Assembly (NCBI GenBank): GCA_039930045.1
Contig: JBDSQB010000006.1
Coordinates: forward strand, 106,916-170,915
Direction: 5' to 3'
DNA length: 64,000 nucleotides
Source: Chthoniobacterales bacterium
GTDB lineage: Bacteria; Verrucomicrobiota; Verrucomicrobiia; Chthoniobacterales; DASVRZ01
Shown here: piece after piece, positions 1 through 9,427 of the stretch
Numbering within the stretch: position 1 is the first letter of the stretch
Layout: each line of letters begins with the position of its first letter
The notes under the pieces: model-generated
Told to the model about the DNA's origin: nothing
Seen by the model: only the letters and a program-made list of their open reading frames with translations
Databases searched by the model: none
Translations under genes and position numbers: made by a program

Positions 1-94
1 GCGCCAGTTCCTCGCGCAAGTCGGGGAGCATTTCGATCACTGCGCGGCGGCCCGGTGAGCCCACGATATCGCCTAAAAAAAGTATCCGTAACAT
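1..94 (-). CDS. YmdB-family metallophosphoesterase, 5' end only
   Basis: Only the first 31 codons are inside the window; the gene runs off the left edge. Its N-terminus reads MLRILFLGDIVGSPGRR, which matches the opening of the YmdB/TIGR00282 phosphoesterases (MRILFxGDIVGxxGR). The aspartate of the GD pair is a metal ligand in that family. Characterised members hydrolyse 2',3'-cyclic nucleotides in the cytoplasm. The start is the ATG at 94, divergent from the amidase gene with 26 bases between start codons. The family call rests on one short but diagnostic motif. Confidence 0.7.
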   Translation of the reverse strand, partial: MLRILFLGDIVGSPGRRAVIEMLPDLREELA

Positions 95-120
95 CAGGCC
101 GTGGTTTATACTCCGGCCCC

Positions 121-1362
121 ATGAGCGAGCGCAAAGTAATCTGGGTGGTGGCGGCGTTTTTTCTGCTCATCGGCAGTGTGGAAGCGAGGGTGAGCGTGAT
201 GGCGCGCCCGCCGGATTGGTCGCGGCTGGACAAGTTTCAAAAGACGATCACGCGGGATAATTTCGCGAGGTTGCTGCGGGAGATTTATGCGCCGAATGGA
301 GCGGCGGCGGACCAGATTCGCATCGACACCGATCACGCGTTGATCCGGCGAGGCTCGGGCGACGAGGGGTTTTATCAGCTCGATTTCGCCGAAAGCGAGG
401 AGCTGAAACGTGAGGTGCCGGTCACCTGGAAGCCGGTCGTTCCCGGTTCGCTCATCGGCAAACGCATCGCCATCGACCCCGGCCACATCGGCGGCGACTG
501 GGCAAAAATGGAGGAGCGCTGGTTTAAGGTCGGCGACACCACTCCCGTCGCGGAGGGCGACATGACGCTGCTCGTGGCCCGGAAGATTGCGGCCCAACTC
601 CGCTCTGCCGGTGCCCTCGTGGCGCTCGTTCGCGACGACAACCAGCCGCTGACGCCGATTCGACCCGAGATTCTCACCGAGGAAGCGACCGAATCGCTCC
701 AGCTCAAAGGCGTGAAGGACATCCATCCGACTTACAGTGGAATCAGCGATTCGCAGAAGCAAAACTCCATTCAATGGGAAGCCGAGCGGCTGTTTTATCG
801 CGTGAATGAGATTCGCGCCCGGGCCAAGCGCAACAACGAGGTGCTAAAGCCCGACCTCACGATCTGCATTCATTTCAACGCCGAGGCCTGGGGCGACCCG
901 ACGCTGCCATCGTTTGTGGAAAAGAATCACCTGCATTTGCTGGTCAATGGCCAGTATGGAGCCGACGAACTGGCCTACGACGACGTGCGGCTGGAAATGC
1001 TCGAGAAATTGCTCAGTCAGACGATTAATACCGAACTCGCCCTCTCGGCCACGGTCGCCCGCAGTCTCGCCGTGGCCACGCGCCTGCCGCCCTACGAATA
1101 CACCACGCCCAACGCCCTCAAAGTGCCCGGCAGCGACTACGTCTGGTATCGCAACCTCCTCGCGAACCGCCTTTACCGGAACCCGACGCTCTACCTGGAG
1201 CCCTATGTGATGAACAATTTGGACACGTTTGACCGCATCCAGATGGGCGATTACGAAGGCACCCGCGACGTGAATGGCGTCCAGCGCAAAAGCATTTTCA
1301 ACGAATACGCCGATGCCGTGGCCGATGCGTTGAAGGGCGTGCCAGCCACACCGCCGGAGTAG
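121..1362 (+). CDS. N-acetylmuramoyl-L-alanine amidase (Amidase_3 type)
   Basis: Predicted exported zinc amidase of 413 aa that would cut the lactyl-peptide bond of peptidoglycan. I take the ATG at 121 because it is followed at once by a signal-like stretch (VIWVVAAFFLLIGSVEA); the same frame is open further upstream, to 55, but with no signal character. The catalytic domain starts near residue 112: IDPGHIGG gives the first zinc histidine (H122), E145 in EGDMTL is the likely second ligand, and H252 in CIHFNAE the third. The family usually has a more compact domain; here about 110 residues lie between E145 and H252. The N-terminal 110 residues match no domain I recognise. It converges on the M32 peptidase gene, with a palindromic element between them. 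Confidence 0.8.
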   Translation: MSERKVIWVVAAFFLLIGSVEARVSVMARPPDWSRLDKFQKTITRDNFARLLREIYAPNGAAADQIRIDTDHALIRRGSGDEGFYQLDFAESEELKREVPVTWKPVVPGSLIGKRIAIDPGHIGGDWAKMEERWFKVGDTTPVAEGDMTLLVARKIAAQLRSAGALVALVRDDNQPLTPIRPEILTEEATESLQLKGVKDIHPTYSGISDSQKQNSIQWEAERLFYRVNEIRARAKRNNEVLKPDLTICIHFNAEAWGDPTLPSFVEKNHLHLLVNGQYGADELAYDDVRLEMLEKLLSQTINTELALSATVARSLAVATRLPPYEYTTPNALKVPGSDYVWYRNLLANRLYRNPTLYLEPYVMNNLDTFDRIQMGDYEGTRDVNGVQRKSIFNEYADAVADALKGVPATPPE

Positions 1363-1373
1363 GCGTACTCAGT

Positions 1374-1478
1374 CGGGAGCGCACGCGTCTCGCGTGTTCC
1401 AGCGGACGTCTCGTCCGATGGCGAGAACCGCCCTTTCGCGAGACGCAAAAGGGAACACGCGAGACGCGTGCTCTCCCG
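1374..1478. repeat. Mosaic palindromic element, copy A (arm-M1-M2-arm)
   Basis: A 105-bp inverted-repeat element in the gap between two convergent genes. The left arm CGGGAGCGCACGCGTCTCGCGTG and the right arm are near-perfect reverse complements, and each arm is also a hairpin by itself (CACGCG-TCT-CGCGTG). Between them lie two further hairpins: M1 (GGACG-TCT-CGTCC) and M2 (CCCTTTCGCG-AGA-CGCAAAAGGG). The right arm has one base change (GTGCTCTCCCG). It could act as a two-way terminator, although no T-run follows. Four relatives occur up to 29.7 kb. Confidence 0.9.
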
Positions 1479-1491
1479 AAAACGTCCCCGA

Positions 1492-2973
1492 TCAGAGATA
1501 TTTCGCCCGCAGGTAGGCCAGATGATACTTCGGATTCGTCGTCTCCCCAGTCGCGGCCTGCATGATTTCCGGAGCGAGCAACGTCTGCCCATGACGATGA
1601 ATATTCTGCCGCAGCCATTGCAGGAGCGGGTCGTAATTACCCAGAGTCAGCTCGTCTTGGAGGTGAGGGATTTTCGTTTCCGCCGTGGCCATGAGTTGCG
1701 AGGCGTTCAGATTTCCGAGGGTGTAAGTCGGGAAATAGCCAAACCCGGCGAAGCTCCAATGGACGTCTTGCAGGCAGCCGCGGGCGGCGTCGGGCACGCG
1801 GAGTCCGAGCGATTTCTGGAAAAGTTCGTTCCATGCGGATGGAAGTCCGGCCACCTCGAGGTCGCCGCGCAGAAGGGCCGTTTCGAGGGTAAACCGCAGC
1901 ATGATGTGCAGGTCGTAGGTCATTTCGTCGGCCTCCACTCGAATGAAACTCGGCTGCACCGACTGCGTCGCCGCGGTGATGTCCTCCGGCTCGAAGTCGC
2001 GCAAATCGGGAAACCGCGCGAGGGCGTCGTCGGTCCAGCGCTGCCAAAACGTGCTGGAGCGACCGATGTGATTTTCCCACAACCGCGACTGGCTTTCGTG
2101 GATTCCATTGGAACTCGCCGTGCCGCTGGGCAGGCCAAATTGGTCCTGCGGCAGCCCGAGTTCGTAGAGCGCGTGGCCGGTTTCGTGGAGCACGCTATAT
2201 AAAGAGGAGAGAAAGTCCGACTCGTCGTAGCGCGTGGTGATGCGGATGTCGCGCGGCCCGGCGGTGAGGCAAAATGGGTGCGCCGTGACGTCGATGCGAC
2301 CTGCATTGAAATCATACCCGAGCGCCTCCGCCACATCGCGGGCAAAGGCGGCTTGGTCAGCGGCGGGAAACGTGCCATCGAGGCGCTGGAGCGGGCGGTG
2401 CTGGTTTTTCCGTTCGTTAAGCAGGGCGATCAGCGGCGGGCGCAACTCGGCAAACAAACTCGTGAGCTGGGCCGTGGTGATGCCGGGTTCGTAGGATTCG
2501 AGGAGCGCGTCGTAGCGTTCGCCGTCGGAGGAATAACCCCAGAAATCGGCCAAGGTGCGCGAGTGGTCGAGGAGTCGGGTCAGGCTCGGCTGGAAGAGGG
2601 AGAAATCGTTTTTCTGCCGGGCCTCGACCCAGGTGACGTGGCCGCGGGATTTCTCACGTTCCAACGTCTCGACAAACTCGACTGGAACCCGCGTGGCGCG
2701 TTCGTAACGTCGCTGCCAGCGGGCGATGTTCGCGAGTTCAATGGAACCCGACTCGTAGCCGTGGTCGGCGGCGGCTTTCAACCAGTCGCCGACTTCGGGC
2801 GCAATGAAAAGCCGGTGCGATTGCCCAGTCAGGTAGGCGAGTTGCTGCCCGCGATAATCGGCGGCGGACTTGGGAAGAACCGTCTCCTGGTCCCATTGCA
2901 GGACGTTGGAGGTGTTGTCGATCAGAGCGATCTCGCGGGCGCGTTCAGCGAGTTTTTCGTAGGCGTTCGGCAT
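1492..2973 (-). CDS. M32 family metallocarboxypeptidase (carboxypeptidase Taq-like)
   Basis: Cytoplasmic zinc carboxypeptidase that releases C-terminal residues from peptides. The product is 493 aa from the ATG at 2973, matching the roughly 500 aa of the family; a longer reading to 3012 would add 13 residues with no family counterpart. The zinc motif HETGH lies at residues 263-267, followed by ALYELGLP, typical of M32. Other family blocks are visible: LQWDQET near the N-terminus, GIHESQSRLWEN downstream of the zinc motif, and RVEADEMTYDLHI toward the C-terminus. It stands alone and converges on the amidase gene. Confidence 0.92.
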   Translation of the reverse strand: MPNAYEKLAERAREIALIDNTSNVLQWDQETVLPKSAADYRGQQLAYLTGQSHRLFIAPEVGDWLKAAADHGYESGSIELANIARWQRRYERATRVPVEFVETLEREKSRGHVTWVEARQKNDFSLFQPSLTRLLDHSRTLADFWGYSSDGERYDALLESYEPGITTAQLTSLFAELRPPLIALLNERKNQHRPLQRLDGTFPAADQAAFARDVAEALGYDFNAGRIDVTAHPFCLTAGPRDIRITTRYDESDFLSSLYSVLHETGHALYELGLPQDQFGLPSGTASSNGIHESQSRLWENHIGRSSTFWQRWTDDALARFPDLRDFEPEDITAATQSVQPSFIRVEADEMTYDLHIMLRFTLETALLRGDLEVAGLPSAWNELFQKSLGLRVPDAARGCLQDVHWSFAGFGYFPTYTLGNLNASQLMATAETKIPHLQDELTLGNYDPLLQWLRQNIHRHGQTLLAPEIMQAATGETTNPKYHLAYLRAKYL

Positions 2974-3061
2974 GGGCGGCAGTGGTGTTTTTAGAATAAA
3001 AAGCTGCCGCACGGTCGGGGACGACCGTTTTCAGATGGGGGCTGAATCTTGCCGGCGCGGC

Positions 3062-3409
3062 TTACTTTCCGGCGAGAAGTTCTTTTTCGGCCTGAATCCA
3101 ATCACTGGCGGAATCGCCGGGCAGGCCGTTTGCGATGCGGCGCTGTGCGACGAAGTAGGCCTGTGTCTGGATTTCCGCGTGAGTCGGAGCTTTCTTGGCG
3201 GCAGGCTTCGCCTTGGGAGCGGAGACGGCGGCCTTGGCGGCAACGACTTTGGCAGCGACCGGTTTCTTGGCGACCACTTCCTTCACAGGAGCGACTGGTG
3301 CCACGGCTTTGGCTGCTGATTTCACGGCCGGCTTCGCGACTGGCGCAGCGGCTTTGGTAACGGCCTTTACAGGCTCGACGACGGCTGGTTTAACGATTTT
3401 TTTTCCCAT
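3062..3409 (-). CDS. DUF2934 protein with histone H1-like Ala/Lys/Pro tail
   Basis: A 115-aa basic protein. Residues 1 to about 70 are low-complexity, built of A, K, P and V (PVKAVTKAAAPVAKPAVK and similar), like the C-terminal tail of histone H1. The last 45 residues (from APTHAEIQTQAYFVAQRR to DWIQAEKELLAG) fit the DUF2934 helical domain, whose function is unknown. I infer nucleic-acid binding from charge only. The ATG at 3409 is preferred over an upstream in-frame start at 3457 because the basic tail begins there. It is divergent from the membrane protein at 3542. Confidence 0.75.
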   Translation of the reverse strand: MGKKIVKPAVVEPVKAVTKAAAPVAKPAVKSAAKAVAPVAPVKEVVAKKPVAAKVVAAKAAVSAPKAKPAAKKAPTHAEIQTQAYFVAQRRIANGLPGDSASDWIQAEKELLAGK

Positions 3410-3541
3410 AATACGACTTTCTTCTTTCTGTTTGAGGGTCCACCCAAAGGACCACACGCGTTGTCTTATATCTGAAAACGCCGGGGACGGAAGAAAAAAG
3501 ATTCCCGCTTGGTTTCAAGGTGGGCTGGGCTACTTTCCGCC

Positions 3542-3961
3542 ATGAAATCGTTCTTCCTGCGCTGGATGGTGACGGCGGTGTCCGTGCTGGTCGCGGCCCA
3601 ACTCCTCGACGGGATTACCTACACGAGTTGGGTGGCATTGTTATTGGCGGCGCTGGTTTTGGGGCTGCTGAATGCGCTGGTGCGTCCGGTGCTGCTGCTT
3701 TTGAGCCTGCCGTTCATTCTCGTGACGATGGGCCTTTTTATCCTAATCGTAAACGCGGCGGTGCTAAAGCTGACCAGCGGACTGACGCCAGGTTTTCAAG
3801 TGACCGGGTTTTGGACGACGGTTTTCGGTTCCATTATTATCAGCACGGTGTCGTGGTTGTTAAGTGCGCTGTTTCAGGATGAAAACAAACGGGTGCGAGT
3901 GATGACGAACGCGTCGCAAATCCGCGGGATGAAGCAAGCGCAGGGGCGGGTGATCGAGTGA
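3542..3961 (+). CDS. Phage holin family 4 / YvlD-like membrane protein
   Basis: A 139-aa integral membrane protein with four hydrophobic segments at about residues 5-25, 28-50, 52-76 and 90-115, ending in a short charged tail. The pattern RPVLLLLSLPFILVTMGLF after the second segment is typical of the chromosomal YvlD/Phage_holin_4_2 family; despite the name these are usually not phage genes, and their role is unknown. The start is the ATG at 3542. Its stop codon overlaps the GTG start of trpF by four bases (GTGA), so the two are probably translationally coupled. Confidence 0.85.
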   Translation: MKSFFLRWMVTAVSVLVAAQLLDGITYTSWVALLLAALVLGLLNALVRPVLLLLSLPFILVTMGLFILIVNAAVLKLTSGLTPGFQVTGFWTTVFGSIIISTVSWLLSALFQDENKRVRVMTNASQIRGMKQAQGRVIE

Positions 3962-4620
3962 GGACGCCCTTTGAGCGGCTCGCGCCCGGAGCGGTCGGAG
4001 TGAAAATTTGCGGGATTACCAATGCGGCAGACGCGGGCATGGCGATCGAGGCGGGCGCGGACGCGTTGGGGTTTAATTTCTATGCGGACTCGAAGCGATT
4101 CGTGGCATTGGAAACGGAGCGTCACTGGCTGGAAAAGGTGCCAGATTCTGTGCTTCGCGTAGCCGTCGTGGTGAATCCGACCCGCGACGAGGCGATGCGT
4201 CTGCTAGAGGAGCCGTTCCTCGACGCGATCCAGTTGCATGGCGATGAAACGGTCGATTTTGCGAAAGCTCTCTCATCCGCGAGTGAGAAAATGGTGATCA
4301 AGGCTCTGCGCGTGCAAAATGCCGAATCTTTGCGCGCCGTGGCGGACTTTGAGGAATTTCCAGTGTTGCTCGACGCGTTTGCCGGAAATGAACGAGGCGG
4401 AACCGGGCATACATTTGATTGGAACTGGATTCAGGCCGCCCCGGAAACCGAACGGCTGCTGCTTTCTGGAGGGTTGACTCCGGAGAATGTGGCCACGGCT
4501 TTGCGACTCACAAAATTGCGATACGTCGATGTGGCGAGCGGAGTTGAGGAAAATCCCCGGCAAAAAAGCGCCGGGGAAGTGCGGCAATTCGTCGCCGAAG
4601 TGCGGAAATCAGCGAGTTAG
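3958..4620 (+). CDS. trpF: Phosphoribosylanthranilate isomerase
   Basis: Catalyses the Amadori rearrangement of N-(5-phosphoribosyl)anthranilate in tryptophan synthesis. The 220-aa product has the family hallmarks: VKICGITN with the catalytic cysteine near the N-terminus, a GADALGFNFY block, VQLHGDE-like sequence (IQLHGDE), and a C-terminal LSGGLTPENV followed by DVASGVEENPRQKS. It starts at a GTG overlapping the upstream stop. No other trp gene is nearby. A perfect 8-bp hairpin (4554-4577, loop AAAAAAGC) lies 43 bases before the stop, inside the coding sequence and without a T-run; I assign it no function. Confidence 0.95.
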   Translation: MRTPFERLAPGAVGVKICGITNAADAGMAIEAGADALGFNFYADSKRFVALETERHWLEKVPDSVLRVAVVVNPTRDEAMRLLEEPFLDAIQLHGDETVDFAKALSSASEKMVIKALRVQNAESLRAVADFEEFPVLLDAFAGNERGGTGHTFDWNWIQAAPETERLLLSGGLTPENVATALRLTKLRYVDVASGVEENPRQKSAGEVRQFVAEVRKSAS

Positions 4621-4779
4621 GCCCGACTCGCATCTCTTTTCTGCGAAAGAAACCGCCCAATTCGGGGCTTTATTCGCAAATGCAAGAGGCTGCAATTTCT
4701 TCTGACTCCGGGAACAGGGTTGGTCTGCTTTCTGCTTAAAAGGATTGTGCAAACCGCAAACCTTAGAAAGCAGCACGCC

Positions 4780-6684
4780 ATGTTTACCCGAATCCGAAAT
4801 ATCTCCACACTGGGCGCCTTCAGTTCCCTGTGCCTGTTGTTCCCCCTCATCACTTCAGCCCAGGAAGTCGCCTCGCCGACCGCTTCACCGAAGCTCGTCT
4901 CTGGCCTCCTCCAGCCGAAAACTCCCCAAGCACCTACACCCACCGCTCCGGTGCCCACGCCGCCAGCGGCTCCCGAGCCGAGCCTCACTCCGGCCATTCC
5001 CACGACTGCGGAAGCGCCTGCGACTTTGCAGGCTCCGGCTCCTGTGGATGTGCCCAATAACGAAATTCCCGCAGCCATCGAGCCTCCCATTGGCGGAGCT
5101 GCCTCCGACATGGCTCCAGATACGGCTGCAACTCCTGCCGGAGAAGCAGGTCTTCCCCCGCTGAGTACGAGCGAAACATCGACCGTCGCTTCCGGCGGGG
5201 CCAAGCCTCGTGAGTTCCAAGGCGATGAACTCGGTCAGGTGCTGCGTTTGCTTGCCCGCCAGGCCAAGATCGATCTCGTGGTTGGCGAGAGCATTCAAGG
5301 AACAGTGACGATGCGCCTCGAGAACAAGACGGCGATGCAAGCCATCCAGATCATCGTCCAAGACAAGGGCCTCTATATGTATGAGACCGACGGCACGTTT
5401 TTCATCAAGACCGAGGCAGAGAAGAAAAAAGAGCCGACCGACGCTGGTTTCTACACCTTCAGCTACGGCCGCGCCGATGCGTCTGCCGCGCTGCTCCAAG
5501 CGCAAATCCTGAGCGGCATCCCGCCGCAGATCGATCCTCGCACGAACACGATTTTCTACCGGGAATTTAAGTCGAACATGGCCACCATTGCAGCGTTTCT
5601 CCAGCTCATCGATAAGCCCACCCGCCAAGTGATGATCGAAGCGCGCCTCGTGGAAGTCACTGCTAATCCGAAGCAAGCCTACGGAGTCAACTGGGGCGGC
5701 GTTTTTGGTAGTTCATCCCAAGCTCAGACCCTTCGCTACGGTGGTGTAACACCTGGCACATCCAAGTATGATCCAACCGGAACCTTTCTTGTTGGTGACA
5801 AGCCGCCCACATTGACTACTGCTGATGGCAAATTTCAACCTACAGACTTCTATGAGGCCGCAGGTTTGGGTAGCAACAAGTTCAATTCCATTGGCAATCA
5901 GTTTGCGATTTTGAGTATTCCGTCCATGTCCCTGACGATGCGCCTTTTGAACGAGGATCAGGATGCCGAGTTCCTCGCCAACCCTCGGATCGTCACTGCT
6001 GACAACCAGGAAGCCACGATCAAAATTGTCCGCAGCCAACCGGTTCCTCAACTGAACTTCAACGAGCAGACGGCGACTGCGGTCTTCGGTGGATTTGAAG
6101 AAAAGGAATACGGCAACAAGCTGGTCGTGAAACCCTCCATCAATAAAGACGACTTTGTGACTCTCTCGGTCAAACCCGAGATCAGCAACAAAGTCTCCGA
6201 CGCTCAATTCACCATCAGCGGTGCCACGGTGTTCAGCCCGATCATCGATACACGCACCTTGGAATCGAATGTTCTTATCAAGAGCGGCGATACACTGGCC
6301 ATCGGCGGTCTCTTACAGGATGAAAGTAGCAAACAGCGCTCGAAGGTTCCAGTCTTGGGCGACATTCCCGGCTTAGGCTACCTCTTCCAAGAGAAGATTA
6401 ATTCCAAGACCAAGCGCAACCTGCTCGTCTTCGTTACTCCCACGATCATTCAGCAGGGCTACGGCACCGGATTGGAAGACCAGGTTTCTGGCCTGAGCAA
6501 CAGCGGCGAGGAATTCGCCGATCCAAATGGCTGGAGAAACAACGCCAAAGGCTCGATCCGCATCCTCCCGACTTCCAATCGGACCGCCGCAGCTAGCATT
6601 CCGGCCCCGGGCATTCCCAAGCAGCCGAAGCGGGTCAAATCCAGTTCGACCACCATCACCACGACGAATTATCGCGGGAAATAA
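4780..6684 (+). CDS. Secretin (type II/III secretion or type IV pilus outer-membrane channel)
   Basis: A 634-aa exported protein. A signal peptide covers residues 1-27 (ending ITSAQ) and is followed by a Pro/Ala/Thr-rich linker to about 135. Residues 145-220 resemble an N-terminal secretin subdomain (GDELGQVLRLLARQAKIDLVV). The secretin core begins near 284 with MIEARLVEV and ends near 547-556 with NLLVFVTPTI; the region between contains the SNVLIKSGDTLAIGGLL block. The start is the ATG at 4780, after an in-frame stretch from 4720 that lacks signal character. It is flanked by trpF and leuB and no pilus or Gsp genes are nearby, so its partners must lie elsewhere. A strong terminator follows. 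Confidence 0.88.
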   Translation: MFTRIRNISTLGAFSSLCLLFPLITSAQEVASPTASPKLVSGLLQPKTPQAPTPTAPVPTPPAAPEPSLTPAIPTTAEAPATLQAPAPVDVPNNEIPAAIEPPIGGAASDMAPDTAATPAGEAGLPPLSTSETSTVASGGAKPREFQGDELGQVLRLLARQAKIDLVVGESIQGTVTMRLENKTAMQAIQIIVQDKGLYMYETDGTFFIKTEAEKKKEPTDAGFYTFSYGRADASAALLQAQILSGIPPQIDPRTNTIFYREFKSNMATIAAFLQLIDKPTRQVMIEARLVEVTANPKQAYGVNWGGVFGSSSQAQTLRYGGVTPGTSKYDPTGTFLVGDKPPTLTTADGKFQPTDFYEAAGLGSNKFNSIGNQFAILSIPSMSLTMRLLNEDQDAEFLANPRIVTADNQEATIKIVRSQPVPQLNFNEQTATAVFGGFEEKEYGNKLVVKPSINKDDFVTLSVKPEISNKVSDAQFTISGATVFSPIIDTRTLESNVLIKSGDTLAIGGLLQDESSKQRSKVPVLGDIPGLGYLFQEKINSKTKRNLLVFVTPTIIQQGYGTGLEDQVSGLSNSGEEFADPNGWRNNAKGSIRILPTSNRTAAASIPAPGIPKQPKRVKSSSTTITTTNYRGK

Positions 6685-6707
6685 TTGATCGACAGACTCC
6701 GCTCTGA

Positions 6708-7868
<1,161 letters not shown>

Positions 7869-7876
7869 AAAAATTT

Positions 7877-7962
7877 CACACGGAGGCACGGAGCTCACGG
7901 AGAAAAAGAGGGAATAAAAGCGCCTCATTTCCTCCTCCGTGAACTCCGTGTTTCTCCGTGCG
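7877..7962. repeat. CACGGAG inverted repeat
   Basis: Three near-tandem CACGGAG units run rightward (7877-7907) and matching CTCCGTG units run back (7932-7960), with an AT-rich spacer between them, giving a long imperfect hairpin downstream of leuB. It resembles the cacggag-type intergenic repeats I know from Planctomycetes and Verrucomicrobia, which are probably non-autonomous elements. Confidence 0.75.
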
Positions 7963-8010
7963 ACCTCAAACCTCTTGCTGCTGCCTTGCAACCGGAGTAG
8001 TGCTTGCCCC

Positions 8011-8232
8011 ATGCAACCGATTGTTAATTGCGAAGAATTCATCGGCAAAACGGTTGGCCGCAGGAATCCCTCTGGTGTTTTGCAGGCAAAACGCTCCGAA
8101 ACCGAAGCCAATAAACAATGGCAAAACGCAGGCATCGGTCTGCGTGTGAAGAGAGGCGTCTATCGTTTCAAAAGCCATGAGGAGGCTGACCAATGGCTGA
8201 TGGACCATTTGACCCGGATACCGGCGAACTGA
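8011..8232 (+). CDS. Small protein paired with a nucleotidyltransferase
   Basis: A 73-aa protein with no signal or membrane segment. It has a basic middle (RRNPSGVLQAKRSETEANK) and ends RGVYRFKSHEEADQWL...HLTRIPAN. I start it at the ATG at 8011; the frame is open further upstream through the CACGGAG repeat, but that part looks non-coding. It overlaps the next gene by 40 bases, so the two are likely co-translated. Position before a small nucleotidyltransferase suggests a toxin-antitoxin-like partner, but that is inference from arrangement, not from a recognised domain. Confidence 0.6.
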   Translation: MQPIVNCEEFIGKTVGRRNPSGVLQAKRSETEANKQWQNAGIGLRVKRGVYRFKSHEEADQWLMDHLTRIPAN

Positions 8233-8717
8233 TTCCTCGCGATCCTTCATTGGAGGATCTGGCGGCGCTCTGCCGGGAGCTAACTTCCCAAGGAGCCACT
8301 TACATCGTCGTAGGCGGATTTGCCATTCGTGCCAACGGCTACCCTCGGCACACCGGCGATGTGGACCTCCTCATCGACGCCAGTCTGGAAAACGAAGCCC
8401 GCGTTTTCGCCGCTCTCGCCACTCTGCCCGACGGCTGCGTGCGCGAACTCGATCCCGGCGATGTGGCTAAATTTACCGTCGTGCGTGTGGCCGACGAAAT
8501 CCTCATTGACCTCATGGCCAGCGCCTCGGGCATCGACTACGCCGAAGCCTCCAAAAGCGTCGTCATTCACGAGATCGACGGCGTAGCGATTCCCTTTGCC
8601 AGCCCGGAACTGCTGTGGCGCATGAAATCGCGCACCGGACGCGAAAAAGACCGGGGCGATCTGTATTTTCTCCGCCAATGGTTCGCCGCGCGCGGCCAGA
8701 CGCCGCCAGAAGTCTAG
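8193..8717 (+). CDS. Nucleotidyltransferase-fold protein (AbiEii/MNT-like)
   Basis: A 174-aa protein with a minimal nucleotidyltransferase core: YIVVGGFAIRANG (VGG near residue 40) followed by RHTGDVDLLID, in which the DVD pair supplies the metal-binding acids. A later INEIDG-like stretch (HEIDGVAIPFASPELLWRMKSRTGREKD) matches small MNT/AbiEii-type and DUF6036-like proteins that act in toxin-antitoxin or phage-defence pairs. The target is unknown. It overlaps the upstream small gene by 40 bases. Its stop overlaps the stop of the convergent glycosyltransferase gene within CTAG. Confidence 0.75.
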   Translation: MADGPFDPDTGELIPRDPSLEDLAALCRELTSQGATYIVVGGFAIRANGYPRHTGDVDLLIDASLENEARVFAALATLPDGCVRELDPGDVAKFTVVRVADEILIDLMASASGIDYAEASKSVVIHEIDGVAIPFASPELLWRMKSRTGREKDRGDLYFLRQWFAARGQTPPEV

Positions 8718-9427
8718 GTTTTTAACCGCCAGATGTCCCAGAGCATCTGCAGGCTGTCGTGGATGATGTGGACTTTGCTCGCGGTCGAGTTGCGCCATTC
8801 CACAGGAAGATCAGCCATGCGGTAGCCGCGTTGGCGGGCGAGCAGGAGAATTTCCACATCGAAGGCGAATCCATCGATCGTCTGCGCTGCAAAAAGATCC
8901 CGCGCCGCCTTGCGCCGAAACGCCTTGAACCCGCACTGCGTGTCGCGCAGCGGAATCCGCGACATCATTCGCACGAGGTGATTGAACGTCTGCCCCATCG
9001 AACGCCGCAGCCAGCCTTGCGCCGCCACGATGTCGCTCCCGGCGTGCTGCCGGTTGCCGACCAAAATGTCGATCTCCCGATTCGACTCAAACTCCGCTGC
9101 AAACACCTCCACCGTCGCCACCGGCACGCTCAGATCCGCGTCCATGAAAAACACGATTTTGCCCTGCGCCGCGAGCATCCCGCGTTTCACGGCGTAACCT
9201 TTGCCGCGTTGCACGTCATTCGCCAGCACGCGAAATTGAGGGTGCTTTTTCGCAAACGACTCCGCCAGCGCCAGCGTCGCGTCGGTGCTTTTTTCAACGG
9301 CCAGAATCACTTCCGCACTTTTCCCAGCGACAAACTCCGCCAGCACCGCCAGCGTCCCCGGCAGCCGCGATTCCTCATTAAAAGCCGGAATCACAATGGA
9401 CAAACTGGGGTGATTTTCCGGTAACAT
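8714..9427 (-). CDS. Dolichyl-phosphate-type GT2 glycosyltransferase
   Basis: A 237-aa family 2 glycosyltransferase. The N-terminus LSIVIPAFNEESRLPGTL, the DAD-type acidic motif in FFMDADLSVPV, and DTQCGFKAFRR with FDVEILLLARQRGY match the polyprenyl/dolichyl-phosphate glucosyltransferase group, which load a sugar onto a lipid carrier at the inner membrane. No membrane segment is visible. Its ATG (9427-9425) overlaps the ATG of the divergent Agl23-like gene within one CATG, so the two are tightly linked. The pair suggests a lipid-linked sugar made by this enzyme and used by the GT-C neighbour. Confidence 0.88.
   Translation of the reverse strand: MLPENHPSLSIVIPAFNEESRLPGTLAVLAEFVAGKSAEVILAVEKSTDATLALAESFAKKHPQFRVLANDVQRGKGYAVKRGMLAAQGKIVFFMDADLSVPVATVEVFAAEFESNREIDILVGNRQHAGSDIVAAQGWLRRSMGQTFNHLVRMMSRIPLRDTQCGFKAFRRKAARDLFAAQTIDGFAFDVEILLLARQRGYRMADLPVEWRNSTASKVHIIHDSLQMLWDIWRLKT

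Noticed and set aside
3542..3961. Phage remnant suggested by the holin-family name
   Set aside because: The family is mainly chromosomal, the gene is coupled to trpF, and no other phage gene is near.
4554..4577. Terminator inside the end of trpF
   Set aside because: The stem is perfect but lies in coding sequence and has no T-run.
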